Source of the DNA: Desulfobacterales bacterium | GTDB taxonomy: Bacteria; Desulfobacterota; Desulfobacteria; Desulfobacterales; Desulfosalsimonadaceae | DNA length: 41,520 nt | Assembly (NCBI GenBank): GCA_025453995.1 | Contig: JALOPH010000003.1 | Span: forward strand, 1-41,520 | Direction of reading: 5' to 3' | In this document: in pieces, positions 34,333 through 41,520 of the stretch | How positions within the stretch are numbered: the stretch's first letter is position 1 | Layout: the number at the start of each line of letters is the position of its first letter | The notes under the pieces: generated by a model | The model's database searches: none | Told to the model about the DNA's origin: nothing | What the model saw: only the letters and a program-made list of their open reading frames with translations | Made by a program: the position numbers and the translations under genes

Positions 34333-35373
34333 ATGAAAACCAGAATCACAGAACTTTTCGGCATTCAATACCCGATCATACTCTCGGGGATGACCGGCGT
34401 CAGCACGCCGGAGCTGGTGGCATCGGTATCCAATGAAGGCGGCCTGGGCATTCTGGCAACGGCCAACCTCAATGCCGACCAAACCCGTCAGGCTATCCGC
34501 AAAATCCGAGGGCTTACCTCAAAACCTTTTGGCGCCAATGTGCCTCTGATGCTGCCGGGGGCTGAAAAAAAAGCGCAAACCCTATTTGATGAAAAAGTTC
34601 CGGTCATTAATTATGCCCTGGGGAAAGGCAATTCCCTGGTCAAAAAAGCGAGGGCGTATAACGGCAAAGTGATCGCTACGGTGGCCACATATAAGCACGC
34701 ACTTGCCGCCAGACGGGACGGCGCGGACGCATTGATAGTTACGGGCCATGAAGCAGCGGCCCATGGCGGGGATGTGACTTCGCTGGTTCTTGTTCCGAGC
34801 ATTGTGGATGCAGTCGACATTCCGGTCATCGCCGCCGGGGGATTCGCCGACGGGCGCGGACTGGCTGCAGCCATGGCCCTGGGGGCTGACGGCGTGGCCA
34901 TGGGCACGCGGTTTATGAATACCGTTGAAAGCCCGGTCCACCCCCATACAAAACACGCGAGCATTGAGAAAACCGTTCATGACACGGTATACACCGACCG
35001 GGTGGACGGCCTTCCCTGCCGGGTGATGAAATCCAGGGGCGCCCAGCGCCTGATGAACGACCGGATTCCGCTGATACGCGCTTTATTTACATCACGAGAT
35101 GCGGCAAAGGCCTTTGGTTTTCCCTGGATCACCATGCTGCTGGGAATTCTTGCGGCCGGCTGGCAAAAATCAATTCAGCTTGCCCGCATGGCAAACGCGT
35201 TCCGTCCCATCCAAAAAAGTTTAGATGATGGAAATTGGGAAGACGGCGTGATTCCGTTGGGGCAGATCACCGGAATCATTCATGATACACCGACGGTCAA
35301 AGAGCTCCTCGAACGGCTGATCATAGAGGCTGCGGCTGCGCATCAGAACGCCGCTTTAAAATTTGAGGGATAA
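34333..35373 (+). CDS. Nitronate monooxygenase-family flavoprotein (NMO/FabK-like)
   Basis: 346 aa TIM-barrel FMN protein. Family motifs are IQYPIILSGMTGVSTPELVASVSNEGGLGILA at the N-terminus, GHEAAAHGG (about 138-146) near the FMN phosphate and substrate His, and VIAAGGFADGRGLAAAMALGADGVAMGTRFM at the phosphate site. Members include nitronate monooxygenases and FabK-type enoyl-ACP reductases; the motif set does not decide between them, though the absence of other fab genes favours the NMO side. GGAGGGG lies before the ATG. It is followed by a small gene after 6 bases. Confidence 0.88.
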   Translation: MKTRITELFGIQYPIILSGMTGVSTPELVASVSNEGGLGILATANLNADQTRQAIRKIRGLTSKPFGANVPLMLPGAEKKAQTLFDEKVPVINYALGKGNSLVKKARAYNGKVIATVATYKHALAARRDGADALIVTGHEAAAHGGDVTSLVLVPSIVDAVDIPVIAAGGFADGRGLAAAMALGADGVAMGTRFMNTVESPVHPHTKHASIEKTVHDTVYTDRVDGLPCRVMKSRGAQRLMNDRIPLIRALFTSRDAAKAFGFPWITMLLGILAAGWQKSIQLARMANAFRPIQKSLDDGNWEDGVIPLGQITGIIHDTPTVKELLERLIIEAAAAHQNAALKFEG

Positions 35374-35379
35374 TACGCC

Positions 35380-35844
35380 ATGACGAAAGACCTCCGCGAG
35401 TTCGTCATTCAAAAAGAAGACGCCGTGTTCTGGATGGATAAAGACGGCCGCTGGCGCAACTCGGACGGCCGGTTCAAGCATAAAAAAATCATCGATTATT
35501 TTCATGCATCCATTTCAAAGGATGCCAACGGGTATTTCGTCTCTCAGATCAAGGGAGACTGCTTGGAAAAAGTGTATTTCAGCTATGAAGATACGGCGCT
35601 TTTCGTCATCGACATCATCTGCGGACCCCAAATCTTATTAATTTTAAATACCCGGAAAAAAATCCCCCTCAATCCCGATTCCCTTTATCTGCATAACGAC
35701 AATTTATACGTGATGGACGGGGAAGATAGAATTAAATTTGCAGAATACGCTCTGATAAAAATATCAGCCTTCGTTGAAGATAATAACGACGGGCTTTTTA
35801 TTTCCATCGGCGCACATCGTTACAAAATCCATGAAAAACTTTAA
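35380..35844 (+). CDS. Conserved small protein with DUF1285-like pattern
   Basis: 154 aa, no signal peptide or membrane segment. The stretch FWMDKDGRWRNSDGRFKHKKIIDYFHASISKDANGYFVSQI resembles the opening of DUF1285 proteins (acidic residues, Trp, then a helix and a GYF/GYY strand), but later parts are weaker. The second half carries NPDSLYLHNDNLYVMDGEDRIKFAEYALIKIS. It begins 6 bases after the flavoprotein stop, so is probably in the same operon. Function unknown; the DUF1285 link is tentative. Confidence 0.65.
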   Translation: MTKDLREFVIQKEDAVFWMDKDGRWRNSDGRFKHKKIIDYFHASISKDANGYFVSQIKGDCLEKVYFSYEDTALFVIDIICGPQILLILNTRKKIPLNPDSLYLHNDNLYVMDGEDRIKFAEYALIKISAFVEDNNDGLFISIGAHRYKIHEKL

Positions 35845-35917
35845 AATTTCTGTTACATTCTAAACGAAAAAATGCCAAAACCATGAAAACCAGCTTTTTC
35901 ATTCAAAAGGAGGCGTT

Positions 35918-36346
35918 ATGAATAAGAAGGAACTGGAACTGCGGGTGATGAATTATTTTACTGAAAATATCAATCTTCATAAATACTGGGAGATTGCAAG
36001 GGAATGCGCCCGGGAAATCTGCAATGTGAAGTTTGATGATATTATTTCAGGGGGATTTGAGATACCGTCGTCCATGGAGTTGAAAGAAAAAATCGCTCCC
36101 AGAGTCCCCTATGATTTCAATGCGTCTGACTTCAAAGAAACCGGACCCATTGATTTTTCAGACCTGGATGAAAACCTGGTGAATGAAACCCTTGCAAAAA
36201 TTGAAAATATTTATAAAAAATTTCACGACGCCCAGACCATGGCAGTCGCCAAAGCGGCAAGGCATGTGTGTGAAAATCTTGCCGGCAACGTCAAAAAAGA
36301 AGTCCATCGAATCAAGGAAAAATATCTGACAAAAGAATCGGATTAA
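35918..36346 (+). CDS. Hypothetical protein, helical
   Basis: 142 aa, not recognised. Mostly helical and acidic with a KKELELRVMNYFTENIN start, a short hydrophobic segment FDDIISGGFEIP, and a C-terminal coiled region KAARHVCENLAGNVKKEVHRI. No signal peptide or membrane helix. AAGGAGG lies 6 bases before the ATG, so it is very likely translated. It stands between the flavoprotein pair and Hsp20, with 73 bases before and 169 after. Those 169 bases contain no clear gene; CTTGAA at about 36379 resembles half of a sigma-32 promoter, without the CCCCAT part. Confidence 0.7.
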   Translation: MNKKELELRVMNYFTENINLHKYWEIARECAREICNVKFDDIISGGFEIPSSMELKEKIAPRVPYDFNASDFKETGPIDFSDLDENLVNETLAKIENIYKKFHDAQTMAVAKAARHVCENLAGNVKKEVHRIKEKYLTKESD

Positions 36347-36515
36347 AAATTTGACGCAAAAAAAAGCTCTGCTTTGTCTTGAAGACGGGGAAAAAATGAT
36401 TAAATTGTTTATGAAGATTAATAGTCAATAATTACAGCAATATGTTTATGAGTCACCTGATGAGGGACCGATGGCTGTATAAATAACAATCTTCATGAAC
36501 AAGGAGGAAAGAGAA

Positions 36516-36959
36516 ATGGCGATTGTAAGATGGGATCCATGGACCACGCTGCCGACGCTTCAGGATCGGATCAACCGGATATTTGAAGAGGCGTTTCCGA
36601 GATCTTCTGCCAAAGAGGGCGATTTTGCACTCGCAGATTGGCGACCGGCCGTTGACACCTATGAAGAAAACAACAACATCGTGATCAAGGCGGAGCTTCC
36701 CGGTGTCAAAAAGGAAAACGTGACGATTGATATAAAAGACAACATGCTGACGCTCAAAGGGGAAAGAACAGAGGAAACCGAAGTCAAAGAAGAGAACTAC
36801 TACCGCAAGGAAAGGAGCTACGGAAAATTCCACCGGGCCTTTACCCTGCCTGATGCGGTGGATCCGAATAAAATCGAAGCCAGCTTCAAGGACGGGGTGC
36901 TGAAAATTTCGATTCCAAAAGCCGAGGAAGCAAAGACCAAAAAAATCGAAATCAAATAA
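36516..36959 (+). CDS. Small heat-shock protein Hsp20
   Basis: ATP-independent holdase that keeps unfolding proteins soluble as large oligomers. 147 aa, usual length. N-terminal MAIVRWDPWTTLPTLQDRINRIF is typical of the bacterial class. The alpha-crystallin domain runs about 43-135 with AELPGVKKENVTIDIKDNMLTLKGER and the hallmark GVLKISIPK (127-135). The C-terminal I-E-I motif at 144-146 is the oligomer contact. AAGGAGG lies 8 bases before the ATG at 36516. Regulation by the RpoH-type factor at 11079 is plausible but no clear sigma-32 promoter is seen. Confidence 0.95.
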   Translation: MAIVRWDPWTTLPTLQDRINRIFEEAFPRSSAKEGDFALADWRPAVDTYEENNNIVIKAELPGVKKENVTIDIKDNMLTLKGERTEETEVKEENYYRKERSYGKFHRAFTLPDAVDPNKIEASFKDGVLKISIPKAEEAKTKKIEIK

Positions 36960-36960
36960 A

Positions 36961-36996
36961 ATTTTGGAGGCTGTTTCATCAAACAGCCTCCAAAAT
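36961..36996. terminator. Strong dyad between hsp20 and ilvE, bidirectional terminator candidate
   Basis: A perfect 16-bp stem, 36961-36976 with 36981-36996, loop CATC, core TTTGGAGGCTGTTT. It lies 1 base after the hsp20 stop and 22 before the ilvE stop. The stem ends in AT pairs rather than a long T-run, so it may terminate both convergent genes or stabilise 3' ends. Confidence 0.75.
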
Positions 36997-37018
36997 GTTA
37001 TAATATTTTAAATTGTTA

Positions 37019-38080
37019 TCACAATTTTAAAATCCAGCCGTCGGGCGCTTCAGATTTTCCATACTGAATGTCGGTGATCGCTTTAAAAAATTTCTGGGCC
37101 CAAGATCCGACGCCTCCGTTTCCGACCTTCATGACCTTATCCTTATATTTAATCTCTCCCACCGGCGATATCACTGCCGCGGTTCCAGAACCGAACGCCT
37201 CCTGAAGCTTTCCAGATGCATGGGCGTTAATGACTTCATCCACACTGATCCGCCGCTGGGATACGGGATGCCCCCACATTTGGGCCAGCTGAATCACGGA
37301 ATCCCGTGTAATCCCCGACAGGATGCTCCCGCTCAAGGCCGGCGTGATGATTTCATCGTCGATGACGAAAAAAATATTCATGGAACCCACTTCTTCAATA
37401 TATTTAAGCTCCACGCCGTCGAGCCACAGCACCTGGGTAAAGCCAATTTTATGGGCTTCTTCACCTGCATAAAGGCTTGCCGCATAATTTCCCGCGGTTT
37501 TAACTTCACCGGTGCCCCCTCTTACCGCCCGGACATATTGATCCGTCACCCATATCCTTACCGGATTGAATCCTTCCTTGTAATAGGCGCCCACCGGACA
37601 CAGGATAATAAAAAACCGGTACGTGTGGGACGCTCTCACCCCTAAAAATGGATCCATGGCGATGATTGTCGGCCGGATATACAGGGATGTGCCGGGTTCG
37701 GAAGGAACCCACTGCTTTTCGATTTTCAAAAGTTCTGTCAATGCGGCCAATGCAAAGGCTTCATCAAACTGGGGGATGCACATCCGCTGGGCAGACCTGT
37801 TGAACCGCTTGAAATTCTCCTGGGGTCGAAAGAGCCGGATTTCGCCGGATTGAGTTTTGAATGCCTTAAGCCCCTCGAATATGGACTGGCCATAATGAAG
37901 AACCATGGTCGAAGGGTCCATTACAATCGGTTGATAAGGCTCTATTCTGGGATCATGCCATCCTTGTCCCGGGCTATAATCCATGCTAAACATATGATCG
38001 GTAAAAATCGTCCCAAAAGTCAGGCCCGATGCGTCTGGCAGGGCTTTGAGTTTGTCCGCTTTTTTTATTTTCAACTCCAT
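37019..38080 (-). CDS. ilvE: Branched-chain amino acid aminotransferase
   Basis: PLP enzyme, fold type IV, 353 aa, interconverting Val, Leu and Ile with their 2-oxoacids. The length and layout (GTIFTDHMFSMDYSPGQGWHDPRIEPYQPIVMDPSTMVLHYGQSIFEGLKAF) match the longer BCAT group shared with eukaryotes rather than E. coli IlvE (309 aa). The PLP lysine is Lys194 in GEVKTAGNYAASL. The conserved YIEEVGSMNIFFV, GITRDSVIQLA and EAFGSGTAAVISPV blocks are all present. The ATG at 38080 is preferred to a GTG 12 bases earlier, with GGAG upstream. It is divergent from a 2-oxoacid:ferredoxin oxidoreductase, which could consume its ketoacid products. Confidence 0.95.
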   Translation of the reverse strand: MELKIKKADKLKALPDASGLTFGTIFTDHMFSMDYSPGQGWHDPRIEPYQPIVMDPSTMVLHYGQSIFEGLKAFKTQSGEIRLFRPQENFKRFNRSAQRMCIPQFDEAFALAALTELLKIEKQWVPSEPGTSLYIRPTIIAMDPFLGVRASHTYRFFIILCPVGAYYKEGFNPVRIWVTDQYVRAVRGGTGEVKTAGNYAASLYAGEEAHKIGFTQVLWLDGVELKYIEEVGSMNIFFVIDDEIITPALSGSILSGITRDSVIQLAQMWGHPVSQRRISVDEVINAHASGKLQEAFGSGTAAVISPVGEIKYKDKVMKVGNGGVGSWAQKFFKAITDIQYGKSEAPDGWILKL

Positions 38081-38186
38081 TGACTTCTCCACAAATGATT
38101 CAATTATAAATTATATATCTGTTTTTTTACTAATCGTTTTGAGATTGATGTTCAAGAAATAATTAACATGAAGGTTAACTTTATGC

Positions 38187-38221
38187 ATTGACAAAAAAAA
38201 TCAATTTAAATAATTGTCAAT
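38187..38221 (+). promoter_or_regulatory. Dyad and promoter candidate upstream of the 2-oxoacid oxidoreductase
   Basis: ATTGACA (38187-38193) and TGTCAAT (38215-38221) are exact inverted copies 21 bases apart. The TTGACA also serves as a -35 with a poor TAATTG 17 bases on. The position, between divergent ilvE and the oxidoreductase, suits an operator. The rest of 38081-38323 shows only AT-rich sequence. Confidence 0.4.
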
Positions 38222-38323
38222 ATTGCTCGGCCAATGCCGGCATATTGCAACTATCAGATATATTCAGAAATCCGCTTCCGTCCGCTCCTCTTTCGGGAAT
38301 GGGATGTCATGCGGGGAGAAACA

Positions 38324-38896
38324 ATGATGCGAAAAGATATTATTGAAATCAGATGGCACGGACGGGGGGGACAGGGTGCGATAACCGCTGCAAAAATCGT
38401 TGCCAATGCAGCCTTTGCCAGCGGCTACAGCGGAGTCGTCATGGCGCCCACTTTCGGGACCGAACGACGGGGTGCGCCGGTGCTGACCTCGCTGAAAATT
38501 TCAAAACAAAAAATATACGACCTCTCACCGATTACCCAGCCGGATATGGTGATTGTGCTCGATCATCTGCTGGTCAAGGAGGCGGACGTGACCAATGGCC
38601 TAAAACCCGGTGGCCTGGTGATCATCAACACCCCCAAACCCCCCGGAGAATATCGATTCAAGGTGAAGGGCATAAAAATCGCCACCGCAGATGTCACGAA
38701 AATCGCCAGTGAAGTGGGGCTCCCCCAGGGGATCATCAATACGGGCATCATCGGCATCTTTGCAAAAGCCACCGGTTTGATCGACATTGAATTGCTCATC
38801 ACTGAAATTGAAAATGAATTCAAAGGAAAAAAACCAAAAAGAAACGGCAAGGCAGCCAGGGTCACATTTGCCCGGACCCTCGTTGGAGGCAATTGA
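38324..38896 (+). CDS. 2-oxoacid:ferredoxin oxidoreductase, gamma subunit
   Basis: Gamma subunit of a four-gene, archaeal-type 2-oxoacid:ferredoxin oxidoreductase (POR/VOR/KOR), 190 aa. Characteristic stretches are EIRWHGRGGQGAITAAKIVANAAF, APTFGTERRGAPVLTSLKIS and GLPQGIINTGIIGIFAKATGLI. It binds the complex together and helps hold TPP/CoA. The ATG at 38324 follows GGGGAGAAAC; the in-frame ATG at 38234 would add 30 unlike residues. It overlaps the delta gene by one base. Substrate (pyruvate, 2-oxoisovalerate or aryl pyruvate) cannot be told from this subunit; proximity to ilvE favours branched-chain. Confidence 0.93.
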   Translation: MMRKDIIEIRWHGRGGQGAITAAKIVANAAFASGYSGVVMAPTFGTERRGAPVLTSLKISKQKIYDLSPITQPDMVIVLDHLLVKEADVTNGLKPGGLVIINTPKPPGEYRFKVKGIKIATADVTKIASEVGLPQGIINTGIIGIFAKATGLIDIELLITEIENEFKGKKPKRNGKAARVTFARTLVGGN

Positions 38897-39201
38897 TGAA
38901 AAAAAACAAATTCGGATGCAGAAAATCCCACAGCGAACCCGGCCCGGGCGACGGCGGCAGAACAGGTTCCTGGCGCGTGGTGCGTCCGGTGATTGATTTG
39001 AAAAAATGTATTCCTGCCAAGCAGAACAAGCCGTCCTGTTTTACCTGCTGGCTCTACTGCCCGGATGCGGTCATTACGCGGACAGTTCCGCCGACCATCG
39101 ATTATGAATACTGCAAAGGATGCGAAATCTGCGCAGAGGAATGCCCTGTGGGCGCCATCACCATGGTTGATGAAACTGAATTTATAAAGGAGAATGATTA
39201 G
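38896..39201 (+). CDS. 2-oxoacid:ferredoxin oxidoreductase, delta (ferredoxin) subunit
   Basis: 101 aa 2[4Fe-4S] ferredoxin subunit that passes electrons to free ferredoxin. The second cluster motif is standard (Cys73-x2-Cys76-x2-Cys79-x3-Cys83-Pro). The first is Cys38-x9-Cys48-x2-Cys51-x3-Cys55-Pro: the loop between the first and second Cys has nine residues instead of two. The rest (FTCWLYCPDAVI) is typical of the delta subunit. The ATG overlaps the gamma stop (TGATG), with GGAGG upstream. Cluster 1 may still form, because all four Cys are kept. Confidence 0.92.
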   Translation: MKKNKFGCRKSHSEPGPGDGGRTGSWRVVRPVIDLKKCIPAKQNKPSCFTCWLYCPDAVITRTVPPTIDYEYCKGCEICAEECPVGAITMVDETEFIKEND

Positions 39202-39203
39202 CC

Positions 39204-40397
39204 ATGCATATTATCGAGTCCGGCAATGTGGCGGCGGCTTACGGGGTGAATTTAGCCCGCGCCCAGGTCATTGCGGCGTATCCGATCACGCCCCAGACCC
39301 CGCTCACTGAAAAACTCTCGGAACTTGTAGATGCCGGAGAAATGAATGCCCAGTATATTCCAGTTGAAAGCGAGCACAGCGCCCTATCCGTATGCATCGC
39401 CGCATCCAGCGCCGGTTCCAGGGCATTTACAGCCACATCGGCCAACGGATTGTTATACATGAATGAGCAGCTGCATTGGGCCGCTGGCGCACGGCTGCCC
39501 ATTGTCATGTGCGTGGTGAACCGGGGCATCGGCGCGCCCTGGACCGTATGGAACGACCACCAGGACGCCATATCCCAGCGGGACACCGGGTGGATGCAGC
39601 TATACGCCTGCGATCACCAGCAGATCATCGACACCGTCATCCAGGCCTATTATCTGGCCGAAACCGTGAGCATCCCGGTCATGGTCTGCTATGACGGGTA
39701 CATTCTTTCCCATACCTATATGCCCTTTGAGATTCCCGATGCCAAGACCGTGGATATGTTCCTTCCGCCCTTTACCCCTGCATACGCCCTGGAACCGTCC
39801 AATCCGGCCAACTTAAACACCGTGACCCTTCCGGACATACGGCCTGACGTGCGCGGAAACATGGCGCCCGCATACATGGAAATCCGCCACAATCTGCACA
39901 TGGACATGCGGGAGGCCATTGACGTGGTGGCGGACATTGACAAAAAATTCAAGAAAACGTTCAAGCGGGGCGGAAACCCCTATATCGAGCCCTATCGGTG
40001 CGATGACGCGGACTTTGTAGCCATCTGCCTGGGGTCCCTTTCATACCAGCTCAGGGACGTGATCGATCTCCTGCGGGATGAGGGTCTTCCGGTGGGAGTG
40101 ATGGGGTTGAGGCTATTCAGACCCTTTCCGGATCAAGCCATTGCCGGTGCTTTGTCCGGCCGGAAATGCGTGATTGTTTTTGAAAAAGCCCTCAGCTACG
40201 GAAACCAGGGGGCATTGTATGCCGATATAAAATCTGCGCTCTATCCCTGCAAAAGCCGGCCCATCGTGCATAATTATATCCTCGGGCTGGGCGGCAGGGA
40301 AATTAAAACAGCGCAATTGATTGAAGCGCTCCGGAAATCCTGTAAAAAGCCGAAAGAAATCGGTGATACGCCGGTGTGGATCGGGCTGAAGTTATAG
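39204..40397 (+). CDS. 2-oxoacid:ferredoxin oxidoreductase, alpha subunit
   Basis: 397 aa. The alpha subunit with the YPITPQTPLTEKLSEL motif (the TPP-pyrimidine-side Thr/Pro element), VESEHSALSVCIAASSAGSRAFTATSANGLLYMNEQLHWAAGARLPIVM, and the C-terminal domain with LGSLSYQLRDVIDLLRDEGLPVGVMGLRLFRPFP. Length fits a four-subunit enzyme. AAGGAG lies 8-10 bases before the ATG. The gene for beta follows after an unusually long 219-base gap that holds two palindromic elements. Confidence 0.95.
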   Translation: MHIIESGNVAAAYGVNLARAQVIAAYPITPQTPLTEKLSELVDAGEMNAQYIPVESEHSALSVCIAASSAGSRAFTATSANGLLYMNEQLHWAAGARLPIVMCVVNRGIGAPWTVWNDHQDAISQRDTGWMQLYACDHQQIIDTVIQAYYLAETVSIPVMVCYDGYILSHTYMPFEIPDAKTVDMFLPPFTPAYALEPSNPANLNTVTLPDIRPDVRGNMAPAYMEIRHNLHMDMREAIDVVADIDKKFKKTFKRGGNPYIEPYRCDDADFVAICLGSLSYQLRDVIDLLRDEGLPVGVMGLRLFRPFPDQAIAGALSGRKCVIVFEKALSYGNQGALYADIKSALYPCKSRPIVHNYILGLGGREIKTAQLIEALRKSCKKPKEIGDTPVWIGLKL

Positions 40398-40447
40398 AAT
40401 CCAGAATCCAGGAGCCGGAATAAACAATAAAAACTTTTTGAATGTCG

Positions 40448-40526
40448 AACCGCAGAACAAGTAACAGCAGAATTTAGAAGTGGTCAACTTCGTCATTCGA
40501 TATTCAGTATTCGATATTCTGCGGTT
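40448..40526. repeat. Palindromic intergenic element in the oxidoreductase operon
   Basis: AACCGCAGAA (40448-40457) and TTCTGCGGTT (40517-40526) are exact inverted copies bounding about 79 bases. Inside are two direct copies of ATTCGATATTC (40495-40505, 40509-40519). No open frame. This resembles dispersed palindromes of sulfate reducers; genome copy number cannot be seen here. Confidence 0.6.
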
Positions 40527-40558
40527 TATAAAAATTTCTTAACAATGCCTCAGTGCCT

Positions 40559-40582
40559 CCCTCTCTTCTTGGCGGGAGAGGG
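40559..40582. repeat. Second REP-like palindrome before the beta gene
   Basis: CCCTCTC (40559-40565) and GAGAGGG (40576-40582) form a GC-rich stem, followed by a G-rich GCCGGGATGAGGGGG stretch to about 40597. This CCCTCTC/GGGAGAGGG form with a trailing GAGGGGG is common as an intergenic repeat. The beta ribosome site is weak (CAGGAAAAAAA). Confidence 0.55.
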
Positions 40583-40616
40583 CCGGGATGAGGGGGATAT
40601 TAACACAGGAAAAAAA

Positions 40617-41520
40617 ATGACCGTAAAATCAACAATACTTACACTTCCTGAAGACGAGCTGATGCATCCCGGCAACCGGGCATGCTCCGGATGCGGCTTG
40701 GGAATCATTTATCGGATCGGATTGAAAGCGCTCGGCAGGGACACCATTCTGGTGGTCCCGCCCAGTTGCCTGACCGTCTTGCAGGGGCTCTATCCCATTG
40801 CCTCCACCCAGCTTCCCTGCTTGAACGTCACGTTTGCATCAACCGCTGCCGCCGCCACCGGCATCCTGGGGGCATTGCGCGCCCAGGGAAAAGAATCTAC
40901 CACTGTTGCCGCATGGGCCGGCGACGGAGGAACCAGCGACATCGGGCTCCAGGCCCTGTCCGGCGCATGTGAACGGGGAGAAAATTTTATTTTCTTCTGT
41001 TACGACAATGAAGCTTACATGAACACCGGCGTACAGCGGTCCGGCACCACGCCCCAGGGCGTCATCACCACCACCACGCCAATATCTGGAAAATTGCAGA
41101 AAAAAAAGGATGTGGCCGCCATTATCGCCGCCCACGGCATTGATTACGTAGCCACTGCGTCCGCTGCCTATCCCCTGGATTTATACGACAAAATCAAAAA
41201 GGCCAAAACCATCTCCGGTCCCAAATACCTTCATGTGCACACCCCCTGCCCTTCCGGATGGGGATTCAACCCCCGGTATACCGTGAAAATCGGCCGCCTG
41301 GCGGTTGAGACCGGCCTGTTTGATCTTTATGAAATCGAAAAATCAAGCTTCAGGCTGACCGGCGCGTCTGAAAAGCTGCTGGGAAAAATGCGCCGTCCGG
41401 TTCGGGAATATTTCGAAACCCAAACCCGCTTCAACGCGATTTCGGAAGACAAGATCGCCCAGATCCAGAAAGAAGTGGATGCCAAGTGGGCGGGGTATGA
41501 GCGGGGGGCGGAAAAACAGA
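40617..41520 (+). CDS. 2-oxoacid:ferredoxin oxidoreductase, beta subunit (partial)
   Basis: At least 301 aa, cut by the right edge. It carries the TPP and the third [4Fe-4S] cluster. Cluster ligands are Cys23 and Cys26 (ACSGCG), Cys51 (PPSC) and Cys211 (TPCPSGWGF). The TPP motif is AGDGGTSDIGLQAL (about 101-114) with the closing Asn131 (CYDNEAY). The ATG at 40617 gives MTVKSTILTLPED at the start. Together with gamma, delta and alpha it completes the enzyme. It is probably near its end at the window edge, as beta subunits are about 300-310 aa. Confidence 0.95.
   Translation, partial: MTVKSTILTLPEDELMHPGNRACSGCGLGIIYRIGLKALGRDTILVVPPSCLTVLQGLYPIASTQLPCLNVTFASTAAAATGILGALRAQGKESTTVAAWAGDGGTSDIGLQALSGACERGENFIFFCYDNEAYMNTGVQRSGTTPQGVITTTTPISGKLQKKKDVAAIIAAHGIDYVATASAAYPLDLYDKIKKAKTISGPKYLHVHTPCPSGWGFNPRYTVKIGRLAVETGLFDLYEIEKSSFRLTGASEKLLGKMRRPVREYFETQTRFNAISEDKIAQIQKEVDAKWAGYERGAEKQ

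Noticed and set aside
34582-34980. 132-codon minus-strand frame within the flavoprotein gene
   Set aside because: Lies wholly antisense to the conserved NMO barrel with no ribosome site.
36370-36420. Sigma-32 promoter before hsp20
   Set aside because: CTTGAA is present but no CCCCAT-like -10 lies at the right spacing, so RpoH control could not be supported.
40495-40519. Two ATTCGATATTC direct repeats considered as a CRISPR fragment
   Set aside because: Only two 11-base copies 3 bases apart, inside a larger palindrome, and no cas genes nearby.

Overview
This 41.5 kb window looks like ordinary chromosome of an anaerobic Desulfobacterota (former Deltaproteobacteria), probably near the Desulfobacterales. 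That placement is inferred from gene content and style: a four-subunit 2-oxoacid:ferredoxin oxidoreductase, a PaaK/ACT/Liv aromatic or branched-chain acid cluster, MglA/roadblock signalling parts, many lipoproteins and several dispersed intergenic palindromes. There is no transposase, integrase, phage gene or CRISPR array.

Layout. 1-12071 (minus strand) is a housekeeping block. It starts with an RpoH-like sigma factor and runs through a TPR lipoprotein, a second envelope lipoprotein, a RimK-like ATP-grasp enzyme, an HD-domain dGTPase, a UPF0280 protein, a LapA-domain membrane protein, MutS and a lipoprotein amidase, then ends in a partial purB. The first six genes are overlapping or nearly contiguous. 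tRNA-Arg(TCT) and its terminator follow at 12233-12358, then a palindromic element and a methyltransferase.

13495-21990 (plus strand) is a catabolic and uptake operon: enoyl-CoA hydratase, phenylacetate-CoA ligase (PaaK), a double-ACT protein, a complete LivJHMGF ABC transporter, and a second PaaK-like protein. The second protein has lost the ATP-binding loop and the C-terminal lysine, so it is a likely pseudoenzyme.

22033-31019 holds three tandem paralogous CXXC lipoproteins, a secreted carbohydrate-binding-like protein, a DSP/PTP-type phosphatase paired with a lipoprotein penicillin-acylase-family hydrolase, an MFS transporter and a 5'-nucleotidase lipoprotein. 31074-31221 looks like a MITE.

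31284-33128 encodes an MglA-type GTPase and a degenerate receiver-PATAN-roadblock protein, a probable GTPase/regulator pair. 33374-36959 holds small envelope or unknown proteins, a nitronate monooxygenase-family flavoprotein and Hsp20. 37019-41520 has ilvE (minus) divergent from the gamma-delta-alpha-beta genes of a 2-oxoacid:ferredoxin oxidoreductase. Two REP-like sequences are lodged between alpha and beta, and beta runs off the right edge.

Metabolic reading (inference): transaminase, ketoacid:ferredoxin oxidoreductase, aryl-CoA ligase, crotonase and Liv transporter together fit uptake and fermentative or respiratory breakdown of branched-chain or aromatic amino acids. The least-described items are the pseudo-PaaK, the CXXC lipoprotein triplet, and the GTPase with a degenerate receiver partner.
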